The position numbers and the translations under genes are program-made. Source: Agrypnia vestita (taxonomy: Eukaryota > Arthropoda > Insecta > Trichoptera > Phryganeidae). From it: a DNA stretch of 64,000 bases. Below, piece after piece: positions 21,950 to 32,999 of this stretch. Below the pieces are notes generated by a model. It was given only the letters and a program-made list of their open reading frames with translations, did no database searches and was not told the origin of the DNA. Numbering within the stretch: position 1 is the stretch's first letter; every line of letters starts with the position of its first letter. The DNA is taken from assembly GCA_016648135.1 (NCBI GenBank), contig JADDOH010002275.1:124001-188000 (forward strand), read 5' to 3'.

Positions 21950-22690
21950 CATACTTTATAATATGAAATGAATCCCAAAAACTTTGAACAATACGCACTA
22001 TGTGACGCCATGATAAATCAATCCATCAAACATAATAATTAACTATATATTAGGGCTTAGCAAAGATGCGAACTATTTCTTGTTCCGTGATTTTTCACGG
22101 GCGTATGGATAGTTTCTTATTAAATGGAATTTCTTCGATTCAATTAACATTATATATTTATGATGAAAACATATTTTATTGTGATGTTGCAAGAAATAAA
22201 AAAGTGTTTATTTTTCCGTACATCTTTCTAATTGACTTATCTAACTTGTTTTAAATTACATTAACGTCATTTACTCTCCGATATTTGTTATATATAGAAA
22301 ATACCTAACAAGATAATAATAAAATAAAAATACAATCCAAAATATCAATAAATAATGGTTTTGCACACACACATAGGGAAGTGTGTGTGCAAAACGGAAA
22401 TGCAAGGTTGTTATATTGGTAATACACAAAATATATGGAGCGCTCTAGTTTATGTACGCGTAAAGTTTCTATGAGAAATGCATCTATCGTGTGTAAATAT
22501 TTTATCATCGCAGCGGAAATATTTTCTCAATACATCATATGAACACCTTCGGTGAAGAAATGAGTAGATATGTGTGACACAAATTAATGTCCACCAATTT
22601 TGAATATAATATTAATATTTATTTCATAAATTATTCATCACGTCAAAATTGACGAAGTGTACAATGTTATACAATTGGAGTCAAGACATG
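21950..22690. other. Unassigned, apart from a perfect hairpin
   Basis: AT-rich; contains the hairpin at 22358-22395 (separate entry). Short frames show no resemblance to known proteins. Confidence 0.4.
22358..22395. repeat. Perfect 15-bp hairpin
   Basis: GTTTTGCACACACAC at 22358-22372, an 8-base loop, and its exact reverse complement at 22381-22395. It may be a degenerate MITE core; no terminal repeats or duplications are evident. Confidence 0.7.
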
Positions 22691-22694
22691 TTTA

Positions 22695-22960
22695 TAATGA
22701 TACTAGCGGATCGTACCCGGCGTTGCACATCTTAAGAATTAAGTTAAAAATATGTTTGTGAGTAAGTAAGTTTGTATACAAAATTTGTCGGTCTGTACAA
22801 AAAATCAGATTGGTCGAACAGTATAGATTTGCGTGGAAAATATATCAGTGAATGGGAAGGGGTAAAGGGGGACGGGGAAACGTCGCCTACATTACCCGCC
22901 GGGTTCTAAAGAATAATTATGCAAAATTTGAGTCAGATCAGGGGGGTGGGGAGCGATAAA
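22695..22960. repeat. ACTAGC...CCCG-headed repeat
   Basis: ATACTAGCGGATCGTACCCG is followed by GGTCTGTACAAAAAATCAG. The head matches the type at 2168 and 9523. It runs up to LTR copy 1, and the boundary is not sharp. Confidence 0.4.
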
Positions 22961-22964
22961 GTGA

Positions 22965-23444
22965 GGAAATGTCTCCTACACTAAAATTGGAAGATACTAG
23001 AAGTTTCTGGTATGTTCCAATTTAATTTTATGCATCCAGATGATCCACACAAACCTCGTAAATTATCGAAATGTCTAGAAATACATTTACCTACAAAACG
23101 AAGGCGTCGACAGTTTTTGCGTGTTGACGGCGGACTAACGCCATAGAAGCGAACCGTGCGGCATGTGTTGCTAGCGTGTGTGTATGATACCAGCGATAAT
23201 AAATCAAGAGAGTACCTACGTACGTAATTTTACATAACTTTCTCGAAAGTGATCGATTCGATAAAAACAATGTAAATTCGTGCTAATTAAGAAATAGTGT
23301 AATTATAAGTATGTGAAATATTCTGTAAGCATTTAGTGACTATAAATTTAACCACATTCGTGTCCAGTGACTTTTTGTGAAATTGATAAAAACTTTAAAT
23401 TGTTTTAGTGTTTAATTTGCCTCCCACCGCAACGTACCGTGACA
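22965..23444 (+). mobile_element. LTR family A, copy 1 (5' truncated)
   Basis: It ends TTTGCCTCCCACC ... ACCGTGACA, as do the other copies. Shared internal words: GATAATAAATCAAGAGAGTA and AACTTTCTCGAAAGTGAT. U3 holds GAA-TTC-GTA-TTC at 23000, 23005, 23010 and 23015, a four-unit heat shock element with one mismatch. No internal retrotransposon sequence lies next to it, so it is a solo or fragmentary LTR. Confidence 0.7.
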
Positions 23445-23449
23445 AACAA

Positions 23450-24040
23450 ACTTGAAAAAGTAGCACATAAACAATAAAATACCTAGACAATATAAAATCA
23501 TACGCACATACATATAAACATAAGATAGATATAAATATATGGTTATTATTTTATCCTTCGTTTCAAAATTTACAAAAATATGTTTTGCTAGGATTTTTCG
23601 CTGCGGTCAGCTCTTTCATCTCCGCCCCAAGCTTTCCAATGCTCAACTTTCGTGAATTTATTTATATTCGACCACATTCCAATAGTTTATTAATAAAAAT
23701 TGCTCTGCAATTTAAACTGGGCCCGGCCCTTCGGCAGATTCCGATCAGCTGGTTGGCCGGGAGGGGAGGGGGGGGTACCGTTGCAAAGGAACGGTTAATT
23801 CGAGTCTAATTATAATTCAATAGTCGAAAATCATTCCATATCCGAGCGATCGCAAAAAACGCATCGAGAAAAATCGATACGTTCTCAGGGTACTGAATCT
23901 GAGCGTGTGTTCGATTCGTTTCGCCGCCGTAATATATTGGGTCAGTGTATAAGTGACTGCATATTTTAATTCATCTTCTTTTTATTCATATTTGAGGGGT
24001 ATAGAAACAAAACCGCCACCAATTTTCTGTGTTGGAGCCC
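23450..24040. other. Unassigned, candidate single-copy non-coding block
   Basis: 23580-23960 is GC-richer, with GGGCCCGGCCC and a G-rich run (23759-23776). No repeat relatives in the window. The 74-residue frame there has no recognised domain. Confidence 0.35.
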
Positions 24041-24044
24041 TATT

Positions 24045-24160
24045 TCAGGAAGCTAGCAAGCCAGTCCTATTTTTACAGAACAATCGTTTAGCTTAGTTTA
24101 AAGATAGTAAGAATATTAATGTAACATGTATTTCGTGTTTGTAATATCTTTATTTGTAAT
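24045..24160 (+). mobile_element. SINE-2, body fragment
   Basis: GCCAGTCCTATTTTTACAGA and TTTAGCTTAGTTTAAAGATAGTAAG ending GTATTTCGTGTTTG match the SINE-2 body. The head is missing. Confidence 0.55.
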
Positions 24161-24314
24161 ATGTCATAATATTAGCGAAGGATCAAGAACGACCTATAGC
24201 AATACGCCTGGAACAACTTTAAAGTAACGGGAACCTTCTCCTAAACACAAGAAAATAAAATAATTATCTAAAAGATTCGAAACCAACGTGATCGTGTATT
24301 TTTTCCCTGGATAT

Positions 24315-24487
24315 TTTTTTTTAAATTGCGCTTCAACAGGCCAAGAGGCCCAATTACAGAAATGAAACACATCACAAAACACCCAGGCTTGAGTAAATCA
24401 CCTAGATTAATTGTGACCTCACCAGGAATCGAACCCGGAACCCTCGGTGTGGGAGCCAAGTGTCATACCCACTGGTCTACGTGGGCC
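24315..24487 (-). mobile_element. SINE-1, full-length copy
   Basis: On the minus strand: CGGCCCACGTAGACCAGTGG head, B box GGTTCGATTCC, body ending GGGCCTCTTGGCCTGTTGAA. It matches 12911-13075. It abuts LTR copy 2, whose U3 start is missing, so this SINE or the LTR break is secondary. Confidence 0.8.
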
Positions 24488-24489
24488 GC

Positions 24490-24847
24490 CTTGTATATAA
24501 AGAAGCACCGCGCCGCGCAGGAAGAAGTTTGTTTTGATAGTTTGTTAAGTGCGATGTAAGTCGCGAGACGACGCGCGACGGCCAGATGTGCCCAATTGTG
24601 ATTTTCGGAGCGATAGACATCAGCGAATTAATCGTTTGAGTACTTACCGATTGTGGCGAAATATTGCGAGAATTCAATGTTATACGAGCGATAAATAAAG
24701 TGTTCCCAGCGATAATAAAGTGTTGATTAGTTCGTAATTTAAAGAATAGCGTTAAGTTTAATTCATGTTTAGTGACCTTGTCAATTTATAAATCGCTAAT
24801 TTAATTTCGATGTTTTAATTTGCCTCCCGCAAACACAACCCGTTACA
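24490..24847 (+). mobile_element. LTR family A, copy 2 (TATA box to end)
   Basis: Begins close to TATATAAAG (24494) and ends TTTTAATTTGCCTCCCGC ... CCCGTTACA. Internal GCGATAATAAAG and GATAAATAAAG words match the family. U3 upstream of the TATA box is lost to the SINE junction. Confidence 0.6.
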
Positions 24848-24849
24848 AT

Positions 24850-25360
24850 GTGATATTCATAAAAAAAAAATTATAGTTGCTTTAAGTAGGCATTTTTTGT
24901 CTGTAATTTTTCTGATATTATCTGATAGCTTGTTAAAATATTTTTTCTCTAGATCTGTATAGTGATTTTGCGCAAATGAGGTGTTTTGTGGCATGAATAT
25001 ATTTGTGTCTTTCTTTCATTATTTGTTTTATTGTATTTCTACGAACTAGATCTGTAAATTTTAAATTCCCCGTATATGTGTTAGATAATCCATTTGGTTT
25101 TTTTTTAATATTTTTCAGTATTCATTGATTAAACACAAGTGCGATGTTTTTGATCTTGTGCGAGGACAACGGAATAATTTGCATTATGATATCTCAGTCA
25201 TTCTGTGTTTAATGCATATTTATTTTATTTCATATGTTTCAAATATTATTTTTATTATTGTTATATTGTTCATCTTATTTTCCTCACGTTTTATTATGTT
25301 ATTTAAAAGCCCACAGGAGAGTGGATAAAATAAAATACAATAAAAGTTTTAACAACCGAA
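24850..25360. other. Unassigned AT-rich DNA
   Basis: Nothing that I can support beyond T-rich tracts. Confidence 0.4.
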
Positions 25361-25364
25361 TAAT

Positions 25365-25460
25365 GTGCATGTATTAATGTAGACGAGGCAAAGGGCAAGA
25401 AAAAAAGGGTGACATTCTATCCTCTCTGCCTGACCTGCAGTGAAATTGGCATGAAGGGTA
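25365..25460 (+). pseudogene. LINE 3' tail
   Basis: AGACGAGGCAAAGGGCAAGA ... TCTATCCTCTCTGCCTGACC matches the distal tail of the LINE type at 17800-18345 and 38640-38885. Confidence 0.45.
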
Positions 25461-25589
25461 GTTAGTTAATAAGCCATCATGTTGGTGAACCATTGCCATC
25501 AAATTTTCAACCGGGTTTTCTTTTATCCACCAGATCCTCTTTCGCTCGCAATTTTTCTCGTATTTTTCTGTATGTCTCGTGACATGATC

Positions 25590-25790
25590 ATATCTTGGCG
25601 ATTAACTTAATGGATCGCATGGCGTATGGTGATGGTAATCCAGCAAAAATGAACAGAACTAAATTGGTATATATTGTAACTAAGCACCCACCATACTCTC
25701 CTGACCTCACGCCCCCTACCTTCATATTTTCACTATAGTAATAAATTAGATAAAATGCCATACTAGAGGTCAATTCACTTGTATTTTTTT
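25590..25790 (+). pseudogene. mariner-like transposase fragment
   Basis: The + strand reads DGNPAKMNRTKLVYIVTK followed by HPPYSPDLTPPTFIFSL and a stop. HPPYSPDLTP is the conserved segment just after the second catalytic aspartate of mariner transposases. Only this part remains; the position expected for the aspartate reads D in DGNPAKM. Divergent from the 2.8-kb copy, so an independent insertion. Confidence 0.7.
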
Positions 25791-25799
25791 TGGATTTTA

Positions 25800-26727
25800 G
25801 TCCACCGATTTTTAAGTCCTATAAAAATATAATATGAACCTTATTATATTTTTGAAAGGTCTTCATTAAGTCTGTCATCAAAAAAACTGCCTTCATCATC
25901 TGTCAAATGAGAGAAAATATTTTGTATAACCGATTAATTAATTACAACTTTCGAAAAATACATGATAACTTTTGCACTAACTTTTCCGTAAACGTCTGTA
26001 CTTCAGGTGTTGATTTTGATGAATTGCTTCGCCGTGTTATTAGCGATTCGAAGATTTGTTTTACTACATGAAAAGGTTGTTTTGCGATTAATGATTTGGT
26101 TTTTATATTCAATAAGCTCCTGGCTTCATGTGTTTCTACTTCTTTCGATTTTTTTTACTTGTTTTACTTGCTCACCTTAAACGCTGGTATTCAAAGTGAC
26201 CATTTGTAGTTTAGTCGATGCCGTATTTTATTTAATTATTAATTTTTCCTCTTTCTAGTGTTTTTCGAATATTAGTGATCATATTGGCGATCATCATTTT
26301 ATTTGCAGCAGCATGAAAAAAACAGATAATTTGAACCATTGCATTAGATTCTTCTACCAGGATCTGTTCTGCTAGCAATATCTGCGAATTGATGTTTTTA
26401 CAAGTGCCATGATGTGGCCAAAATATTGCATTTTAAGGATTTAGTTTTTTTTCGCATCTGAATCGTCAAATCGTTTCAAATCAAAACATGATTGTATACA
26501 CATAGTAGTCAAATAAATATTTCATATAAAAGTTGATGTGGACATGAATACGTGTCAAAATACGAAAATACATAATAATCTATGTCCATTACTGATGCTA
26601 CCAAGACGCTACGCTAGATGGCTGTTGTATCTCGCGGTCAAAATATATATAAGTCTCTTAATAATAATTCTCTTTACCAAAAATTTTTTTTATTAAAGAA
26701 TTTTTGAATAATAAAGATTTTAAGAAA
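25800..26727. other. Unassigned non-coding DNA
   Basis: AT-rich; no supported feature. Confidence 0.4.
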
Positions 26728-28332
26728 CAAATTACTAGGGATGGGTCGTCGACGTATTTACTGTCGACGAAACGAGACCGTCCACGTCCATCCATCGACG
26801 AGACGATCAACTAGTTGAATTCGTCAACTAGTTGACGCGTCAACTTCGTTACGCGGACGTCGCGGACGTTCTATCTAAACATCGGGACGATGGTTAATTG
26901 TCTACGGTTCAACGCAACGCTTCTCGACGGCTCAATCGTTGGCTATTTTTATGACGTTAATTTTTAAAATTTAAAGAAGTTCGAAGGAATATAGTTTCGG
27001 GGAAAGTAAAACCGCTACTTGTGCTTAAATGTAAAAAGAAATATTTCATTATTTATTTGTTTACGCACATTATAGGCTTTTACATATTGTTTTATATACT
27101 TCTTTCTATATATAACAAAGAAAGAAGTAGGTATACACAGCAATATCAGGTGTTAGCAGTAAAATATAAATATAAACTACATATATAAGCAATGAAAGTA
27201 TTGGGTATAAGCATTAAAATGTGAGTAAATAAATGGAAGGAAACAATGATTTTGCGTAATAAAGGCACCAGTTATGAGGTGCGGTAAAAAATACTTTACA
27301 TTTATTTATTATCTATAAATTTATAAATAAATACATAATTTTAAAATACTTTACATTTGAGATGTTATATAGAAATTTATTGAAGAATACATCTCTCAAA
27401 GTCAGGCTTTCACTTTGTGGTGACATTATTAATAAATAAATATATCTGTATTATTTGTCAACTTTAGTTTAAGGCTCAATCTGAGAAAAGGAACATTGTT
27501 CCCGAAACATGTAAAAAACCAATAAAAAGTGGTGAAAACAAAATTATAATAGATTTGTTTTTTTATCTATAAGGTTGAAAATAGGGAATTTTTAATAAAA
27601 ATTAATTAAACCTAAATTCAAGATTATATTACATATATAATAATTAATGTTGGACTCCTGAATAAGGACCATAGTTAGGTATAGAAAATTTTATTCCCTA
27701 CAAGTTTGTTTATCATTGATATGCTAAAGTTGAAAAGTAAGGAAACAACACAATAATTAAATTTTAGCATCCCTTTTCAGGTAGATATAAGAAGTCGAGA
27801 TCAATCGAATAAAATATTGATTTTAGAAAAATATCTAGCCGGCCTGTTAATTAATAATAGTTCAATAAAAAATAAAATACAGCGTAAAATTGGGAATTCA
27901 CCGAATCGTTGCACGTGACATCACAAAAAATCAAGTAAAAAAATAATAGATAATAGCTTATTAAGCCTATCTCGCCCTACGCATGTATTCAAATTTCAAA
28001 TCTCTAGTCATACAGTACACAGATCTGCACTCTATGGTAGTGTACTTTAGAGTTGAAATGAAATTACCCGTCGAGCCGTCTATGACGTCTATGGCATCTA
28101 TAAGTCGACAGCGAGAGATGAGAGAGAAATAAACGGAGACGTTTTGTCTTGCTCTCGCTCGTTGCTTTGCATTGCGTTAATTTCGAATCGTCCACCGACC
28201 ACGGCGTCCGCTGTCCACCGTCTACGAATTCAACTAGTCCATGCGATAAACGTAAACGGTCGACGCGTCGATGCAACGTCAACGGTTGATTTCAACTAGT
28301 CCGTCCATTCAACGCCCATCCCTACAAATTAC
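26728..28332. mobile_element. hAT-type non-autonomous transposon with 8-bp target duplication
   Basis: Exact CAAATTAC copies at 26728-26735 and 28325-28332 flank a 1589-bp element with inverted ends TAGGGATGGG and CCCATCCCTA. An 8-bp duplication and AGGGATGGG-type ends are diagnostic of the hAT superfamily. Both subterminal regions are rich in CAACTAGTTGA and GTCGAC words, plausible transposase-binding repeats. No transposase frame is present; the interior is AT-rich and contains a Penelope-like fragment. Conservation of both ends suggests a fairly young copy. Confidence 0.85.
27415..27560 (+). mobile_element. Penelope-like terminal fragment nested in the hAT element
   Basis: GTGGTGACATTATTAATAAA and CTGAGAAAAGGAACATTGTT then CCCGAAACATG match the terminal region of the 14.9-kb element, followed by GTGGTGAAAACAAAATTA. 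It lies inside the 26736-28324 element. Confidence 0.55.
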
Positions 28333-28468
28333 CAACATATTTTATAAAAAAATAATAATTTAAAAAATCGTATAGAAAAGAATTCGGTCATTAAAACTAC
28401 TAACTAATATAAAACTAAAATTCAATTGTAAAATTACGTCATATTTGATAGGTTATAAGTAGTACAAT

Positions 28469-28908
28469 ATCACAAAATGAAGCAGAAAGAATTGCACGTA
28501 ATCGAGGATTTTACAGCACTCCACACTTTTTACAGTGAATTGGAAATTGCGAGAAGGATCTGGGATGATCCACTGGATTCTAGAAGCATCACGAAGCGAC
28601 ATTGACTATAAAAGAGATGACCGGGCCACTTCGCACTTAGTATTCGAGGTATTTTGACAAGCGCGAAGTGACAATACAAGGCGAACCTGCGCACGTTTGA
28701 CTATAAACAAGCGATAAATAAGAGTAAAGCGAAATAGAAAAGTACCTGCCTACGTATTCATGAGTGACAAATAGTGGGAATTACGAAATCGGTGTGAATT
28801 AAAGAACAGTTCTCCAATTAAATGCGGTCAAGACATTAAAGTTAATTAATAAATCGATAATTAATTTTAAGTGTTTCATTTGTCTCCCACAGCTACGATC
28901 CCGTGACA
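28469..28908 (+). mobile_element. LTR family A, copy 3
   Basis: CACGTAATCGAGGATTTTAC near the start aligns with copy 6; the end is TTTGTCTCCCAC ... CCCGTGACA. U3 carries TTC-GAA-ATC-GAA at 28578, 28583, 28588 and 28593 (one mismatch from a heat shock element). A TATA box (TATAAAAG) follows at 28607. Spacing and order fit a promoter. No internal region; a solo LTR. Confidence 0.7.
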
Positions 28909-28909
28909 A

Positions 28910-29575
28910 TAATTTAAACACTCGGGCCTTCTTCAACATTCCAAAAAGGTTTCAGCAAGTCAGTTTATTGGTCGGTTCCTACACGCCATGTATTTACTAT
29001 TTTTTGTAACTCAACCCTCACGTTCAATTTCGACGGCGCGGCGCTAGTATTTTCGAACCTCTAAAAAGTGGGTCGTAGTTTTAGGTGGTATTTTTAGCTC
29101 TAGTATCGCTAACCACTTTCATGCCACGAGGGTGAAATTATTTAAGCTTTATAATTTGATTTGCCAGACTGCGATGCGATCCTTTGTCGGCAGGCGGCGG
29201 TGTGTGAAGGCTAATGAAGCCAGGACTACACCGGCATGCGAGCGGCTCAGGATTATAGCTGGGCACGTACTAAAAGTCAATCCATATTAATTGTAAGCAT
29301 AAGATTGATTCAATATCCTGCAATTATAATTAAATGCTAAATTACATATGATTAAGTAAAATGTAATAATAAAATTATCATAAATAAATATAAGATTGTT
29401 TTGCTTAGCAATAAATAAGACGTAGGCAGAAGGCGAATTTCGTTTTGTGAATTGTTTTCGTTATAGTATTATTAACGTCTCAAATTTGAATGCGTGATTT
29501 TTTTTATTTTTTTTATTTTGGGGAAAATTAACAGCAAAACAACAATCTTAAAAATATGAAATAATGGTTTTTAAA
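28910..29575. other. Unassigned, candidate single-copy block
   Basis: 28970-29270 has GC-rich patches (CGACGGCGCGGCGC; GGCAGGCGGCGG) without a supported frame or repeat relative. Confidence 0.35.
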
Positions 29576-29579
29576 ATTA

Positions 29580-29900
29580 TGCCGATTACAAATTTTCCAC
29601 TGAATATAATAATTTTCTTTAACTTACTTTAATAGCGAGTGGATAGGGTGGAGGGGAATGTGGGACGGGAGTAGAAGGGAAGATATAATGTACAAATTAG
29701 TTTGGTTTTTGTTGTTTGATGAGATTACTTGAATAATGTGTGTTATTATCGAGTGAAGAATATTATCATTAAGTTTGATGTAGAGTGATGAAGTAATGTA
29801 GAGTTATCCTATGAAGTTATTTTGATGAAAGTTTTCAATAAATTTACTGAACGTATTCATAACCATCACTGTTTGGTTACATATTGTACACATGTGTTCT
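29580..29900 (-). pseudogene. Penelope-like element endonuclease tail
   Basis: The minus strand gives FSKFIENFHQNNFIG, with the F-x-x-H spacing of the GIY-YIG endonuclease C-terminus, followed by a C-rich 3' stretch. That stretch (complement of GAGTGGATAGGGTGGAGGGG, 29637-29656) resembles the ones at 5400 and 45410. Truncated. Confidence 0.5.
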
Positions 29901-31125
29901 CTTTCTACTTCTTATTAATCTTCTGCCACCTAGAGCATATTCGTTTTACGAATTATTTGCTACCTCATGGACATAACCCTAAATAATAATTAATTATTCT
30001 AATTTAAAATTAAGTGAAAGTGCGTTAGTGCTTCTTATTATCAGAACCGCAAAAGTAGCAAGAGATCAAGCACCTCAGGGAAATTGACCTCCAGAACCAC
30101 CACCTAAATATAGCAGCCTAAATACACCTAAATACAGGTCAACAGGCCTCAACAAAGATGAAGAAAAATAAGAAGTTGAAAAGTGTTCCCTGACTTCAAA
30201 AAGATTAAATACCATTGGCTTGGAGCGTTGACCATAATTGTTTTCCGTCGTCAGTTTCTTTTCAATATCGTTTTTATCCTTGCCGTCCTGTTTCTAACAG
30301 GATCATTCGAGACCGCGCTCCGTACAATAAAGCTGCGCTCATAAATTATGTTGAATTTTAATGTTTTATGCCAATTTTGGACATGGTGACATTGGTGGCC
30401 CTGATAAGGGCTTTTTTCTTTCTGACCCAGCTTGTATCACGTTTGAGCGAGCGCGGGGCGCCGTCGGAAATGGGCAACGCGTTGATTGGCTGACGCACAC
30501 TGGGTCTGACGTTGTAAATTAAATAAATGCGCTGGATTTGAGGACCAAAAGCAGTCTTTTTTTCTTCACTTCTACTCTTCGGTCCAGTATCAAGTTTTTA
30601 AACAATCTTTTATTTCAACCTTCTCTACATCCTGCTCCTGGCGTCAAAACCAGCAAATGAAAATTAGCGATTCCCACCTGCTTTTACAGTCTTTGTCCTG
30701 TGCGTGACACGTCCCGTAGAGTAAAAAAGGCTTTGCTCCTCCGCTATCGGCCTGAGCCTCCCGTGTGTATGTGACCCGATATTTCCCAGTGAAGGGCGGT
30801 GATGCATTGTAATTCTTTTGACCTTTCGGAGGTCCGAACTCAAAATCAAATTCATTTTCAACAGCCCCGCGGGTCACACTACAGTTATGTGATATGGATA
30901 CCCAAATTCGATTTTGATTAATAAAACGTTTTGTATTTTACAATGAAACAATGGGCATCCATCTTGTATCCGATCCCGACAGCTACATGACAGGCGAATT
31001 TGTGAGGTTAAACAGAATGTTTTTCGGTCAAGCACAATACGAAGTGGGTTTACGGCACAGTTCAATCGTTTAATTGCATAAAAGAAGATTACAATTAAGC
31101 TACATAATATTATCTTGTATATAGG
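29900..31125. other. Unassigned; GC-rich, promoter/LTR-like segment at 30230-30640
   Basis: 30240-30370 has CAATAAAGCTGCGCTC and 30480-30500 has GATTGGCTGACGC (a CCAAT-type box). Combined with a local GC rise this resembles an LTR or promoter, but no termini or duplications were found. The minus frames at 30644-30877 have no recognised domain. Confidence 0.3.
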
Positions 31126-31129
31126 GTGA

Positions 31130-31390
31130 TCGGAAACATTGTATTATGAAACGGTATTTCTAAATAATCAAATTTCAAATTCAATAGTTAAAAACATCTT
31201 ATACACTATACGTCCAGCTTCCTATACTAATAATAAATTAAATAATTATATATATAACAAGGATAAGGATGATATTTATAAAAAATCGAGGGTTTATGAA
31301 TTAATTTGTAATGATTGTAATCATATAGAGATGAAACTTGTGTATTTTGATATAAGAATTAAGAAACACTTAAGATGTTTCAATAGAGTA
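31130..31390 (+). pseudogene. Penelope-like endonuclease N-terminal part
   Basis: The + strand frame at 31139-31380 contains YKKSRVYELICNDCN and YFDIRIKKHLRCF. This is the start of a GIY-YIG endonuclease (VYxLxCxxC with the flanking FxxRxxEH region). The tyrosine-rich GIY motif itself is degraded. The frame ends where SINE-2 (31388) is inserted. Confidence 0.65.
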
Positions 31391-31572
31391 CCTTGTTGGT
31401 CTTGTGGTTTTGGACTCTCGCCTCCGTGATCCAAAGGTCGCGGGTTCGAACCTCACTTCAGACCAGCACTTAACTTCTATTTTCATAGCACAAGCGTTTA
31501 ACTTAGTTTTAAACTAGTAAAAACATGGATTTGACACGTATTCGTGTTCGCATCTCTATTTAAAAAAAAATA
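31388..31572 (+). mobile_element. SINE-2 inserted in a Penelope-like remnant
   Basis: TTGTTGGTCTTGTGGTTTTG head, B box GGTTCGAACCT, body and A-rich tail match 12041-12235. Upstream is the endonuclease frame. Downstream, 31620-31700 returns to a Penelope-type terminus (CTCGAAACATGTTGATTATT). Confidence 0.8.
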
Positions 31573-31734
31573 GCATAAATTTTCTTAATTTTCTAATCAC
31601 GTTTTGGAAACAAACCATTCTTGTGATAGTAAGGGACTGTTCGCCTCGAAACATGTTGATTATTCAACACATAGTTTATTTATGGTTTTTGTGTTTAGTT
31701 TTTTTTTTTTTTGTTTTTAGTTAAATTAAAATAA

Positions 31735-32785
31735 TTAATTTTTAATAAATATTATTACTAATTTCTGCAGGTTAAGTGTTACCTATTTTATATGTGACAG
31801 GTATTTCGGCTTGTTAGGCCAGTATTAAGCAGTGGATACACCACGTATAACCGACTTATTTATAAGATTTAAGTAACCTCTTTCCCTATGCGCAATTTAA
31901 TGTTTTCGGTAAAGCCCTATAGATATTAAGATTGTTTTTTTCCTAGGCACTTATCACTAAAAATTCACCGGTTTATAAAATTCTATGTTACGCTTAGTTA
32001 TCGAAATTTCCCGTTTTTTGTAAGTAATTAACTGAATTACGTTTATAATTTAGAATTTATATTTAATAAAAAATTTGATTTTATAAAAATCAATAAAAAT
32101 TATGATTCAATAGAAATTTAGATTCAAAATTTGCAGCTCGTTTATTAAATGAAAACTATGTCCCATTCGGTAATAACGCGCCAACACTTTACATAACATA
32201 GAGTTTTAAGACTGTGTATACTCTAAGGGTTTTAGAATGAATTTACTTGAACAACTTGAAATTAATAAACGCACAAATGATCCAAATATAACTATTCAAT
32301 AATTATAATAATAAATAAAAAAACTATCTTCTCTCCACTTCTTAATATTTTTAAGAAAACCCAAAAGCAAGGCCATAAATTAAAATAATATTTAATGTAA
32401 TAATCTCATGAGTGTAAATAAAATAACAGCTAAATAGAGGCACTTTCAAAATATTTCAGTTAATCACTTACAGAAAACGGGGAATTTCGATAACTAAGCG
32501 TAACACGTAACACGTAATTTTATAAACCAGGGAATCTTTAATGATAAGGCCTAGGAAAAAAGGAATCTTAATATAGGGCTTCACCGAAAACATCTAATTA
32601 CCCGTAGAGGAAGGGGTAACCTAAACCTAATAAATAAGTCGATTATACTTGGTATATCCACTGTTTGATAATGGCCAAACAAGCCGAAATAGCTGTCACA
32701 TTTAAAATTACGCTTAAAACCTGCAGACCTTAATTTTTAAAATTTCATTTATTTAAAATTTCATCGTGTTTTTATACAAAGTATA
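31735..32785. repeat. Long inverted repeat made of Penelope-like family B ends
   Basis: The arms of about 300 bases (31745-32045 and 32455-32745) are inverted copies, each holding the family B terminal region (GACAGGTATTTCGGCTTG at left, AAGCCGAAATAGCTGTC at right). The centre on the + strand reads LLNENYVPFGNNAPT and MNLLEQLEINKRTNDPN, the endonuclease tail. The arrangement matches the 14.9-kb fold-back but is larger and more diverged. Possibly able to form a long hairpin RNA. Confidence 0.7.
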
Positions 32786-32921
32786 TTCTTTTTATTAATA
32801 TTATTTACGATTATTTTGAATCTCTTGCGATAAATGTCATTTAGAGCAATTAACTTTTTGCGTCATTATTACGTTCATTGAAATGGTTTTTTACGTTCAT
32901 GTTTTATCTCTTTCACTCTAG

Positions 32922-32986
32922 TGGACGCCGGCGCCAGCTCGTCCTCGCACCAGCAGCGATGGCTGTCCTTGGAGCCGATGCGTCCA
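32922..32986 (+). CDS. Candidate internal coding exon (65 bp), gene unknown
   Basis: A pyrimidine-rich tract and CTCTAG (ending 32921) precede a sharp GC-rich segment that ends at CCA with GTAATT following. In the frame that skips the first two bases, 21 codons read DAGASSSSHQQRWLSLEP and MRP. About 18 of 21 third positions are G or C against an AT-rich background, which argues for coding selection. The segment would enter in phase 1 and leave in phase 0. Without a donor the frame would run on to a TAG at about 33036. The serine run and HQQRW core match no family I can name. Orientation agrees with the recursive splice site at 7914. Alternative: a conserved non-coding or repeat-derived GC island. 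Confidence 0.35.
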
Positions 32987-32999
32987 GTAATTGATTACA

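Noticed and set aside
27765..27790. Recursive-type splice site (CCCTTTTCAG followed by GTAGAT)
   Set aside because: The donor half is weak and the site is inside the hAT element.
30230..30640. A further LTR or host promoter
   Set aside because: It has a CCAAT-type box and an AATAAA-type signal, but no termini, duplication or second copy; noted only as unassigned.
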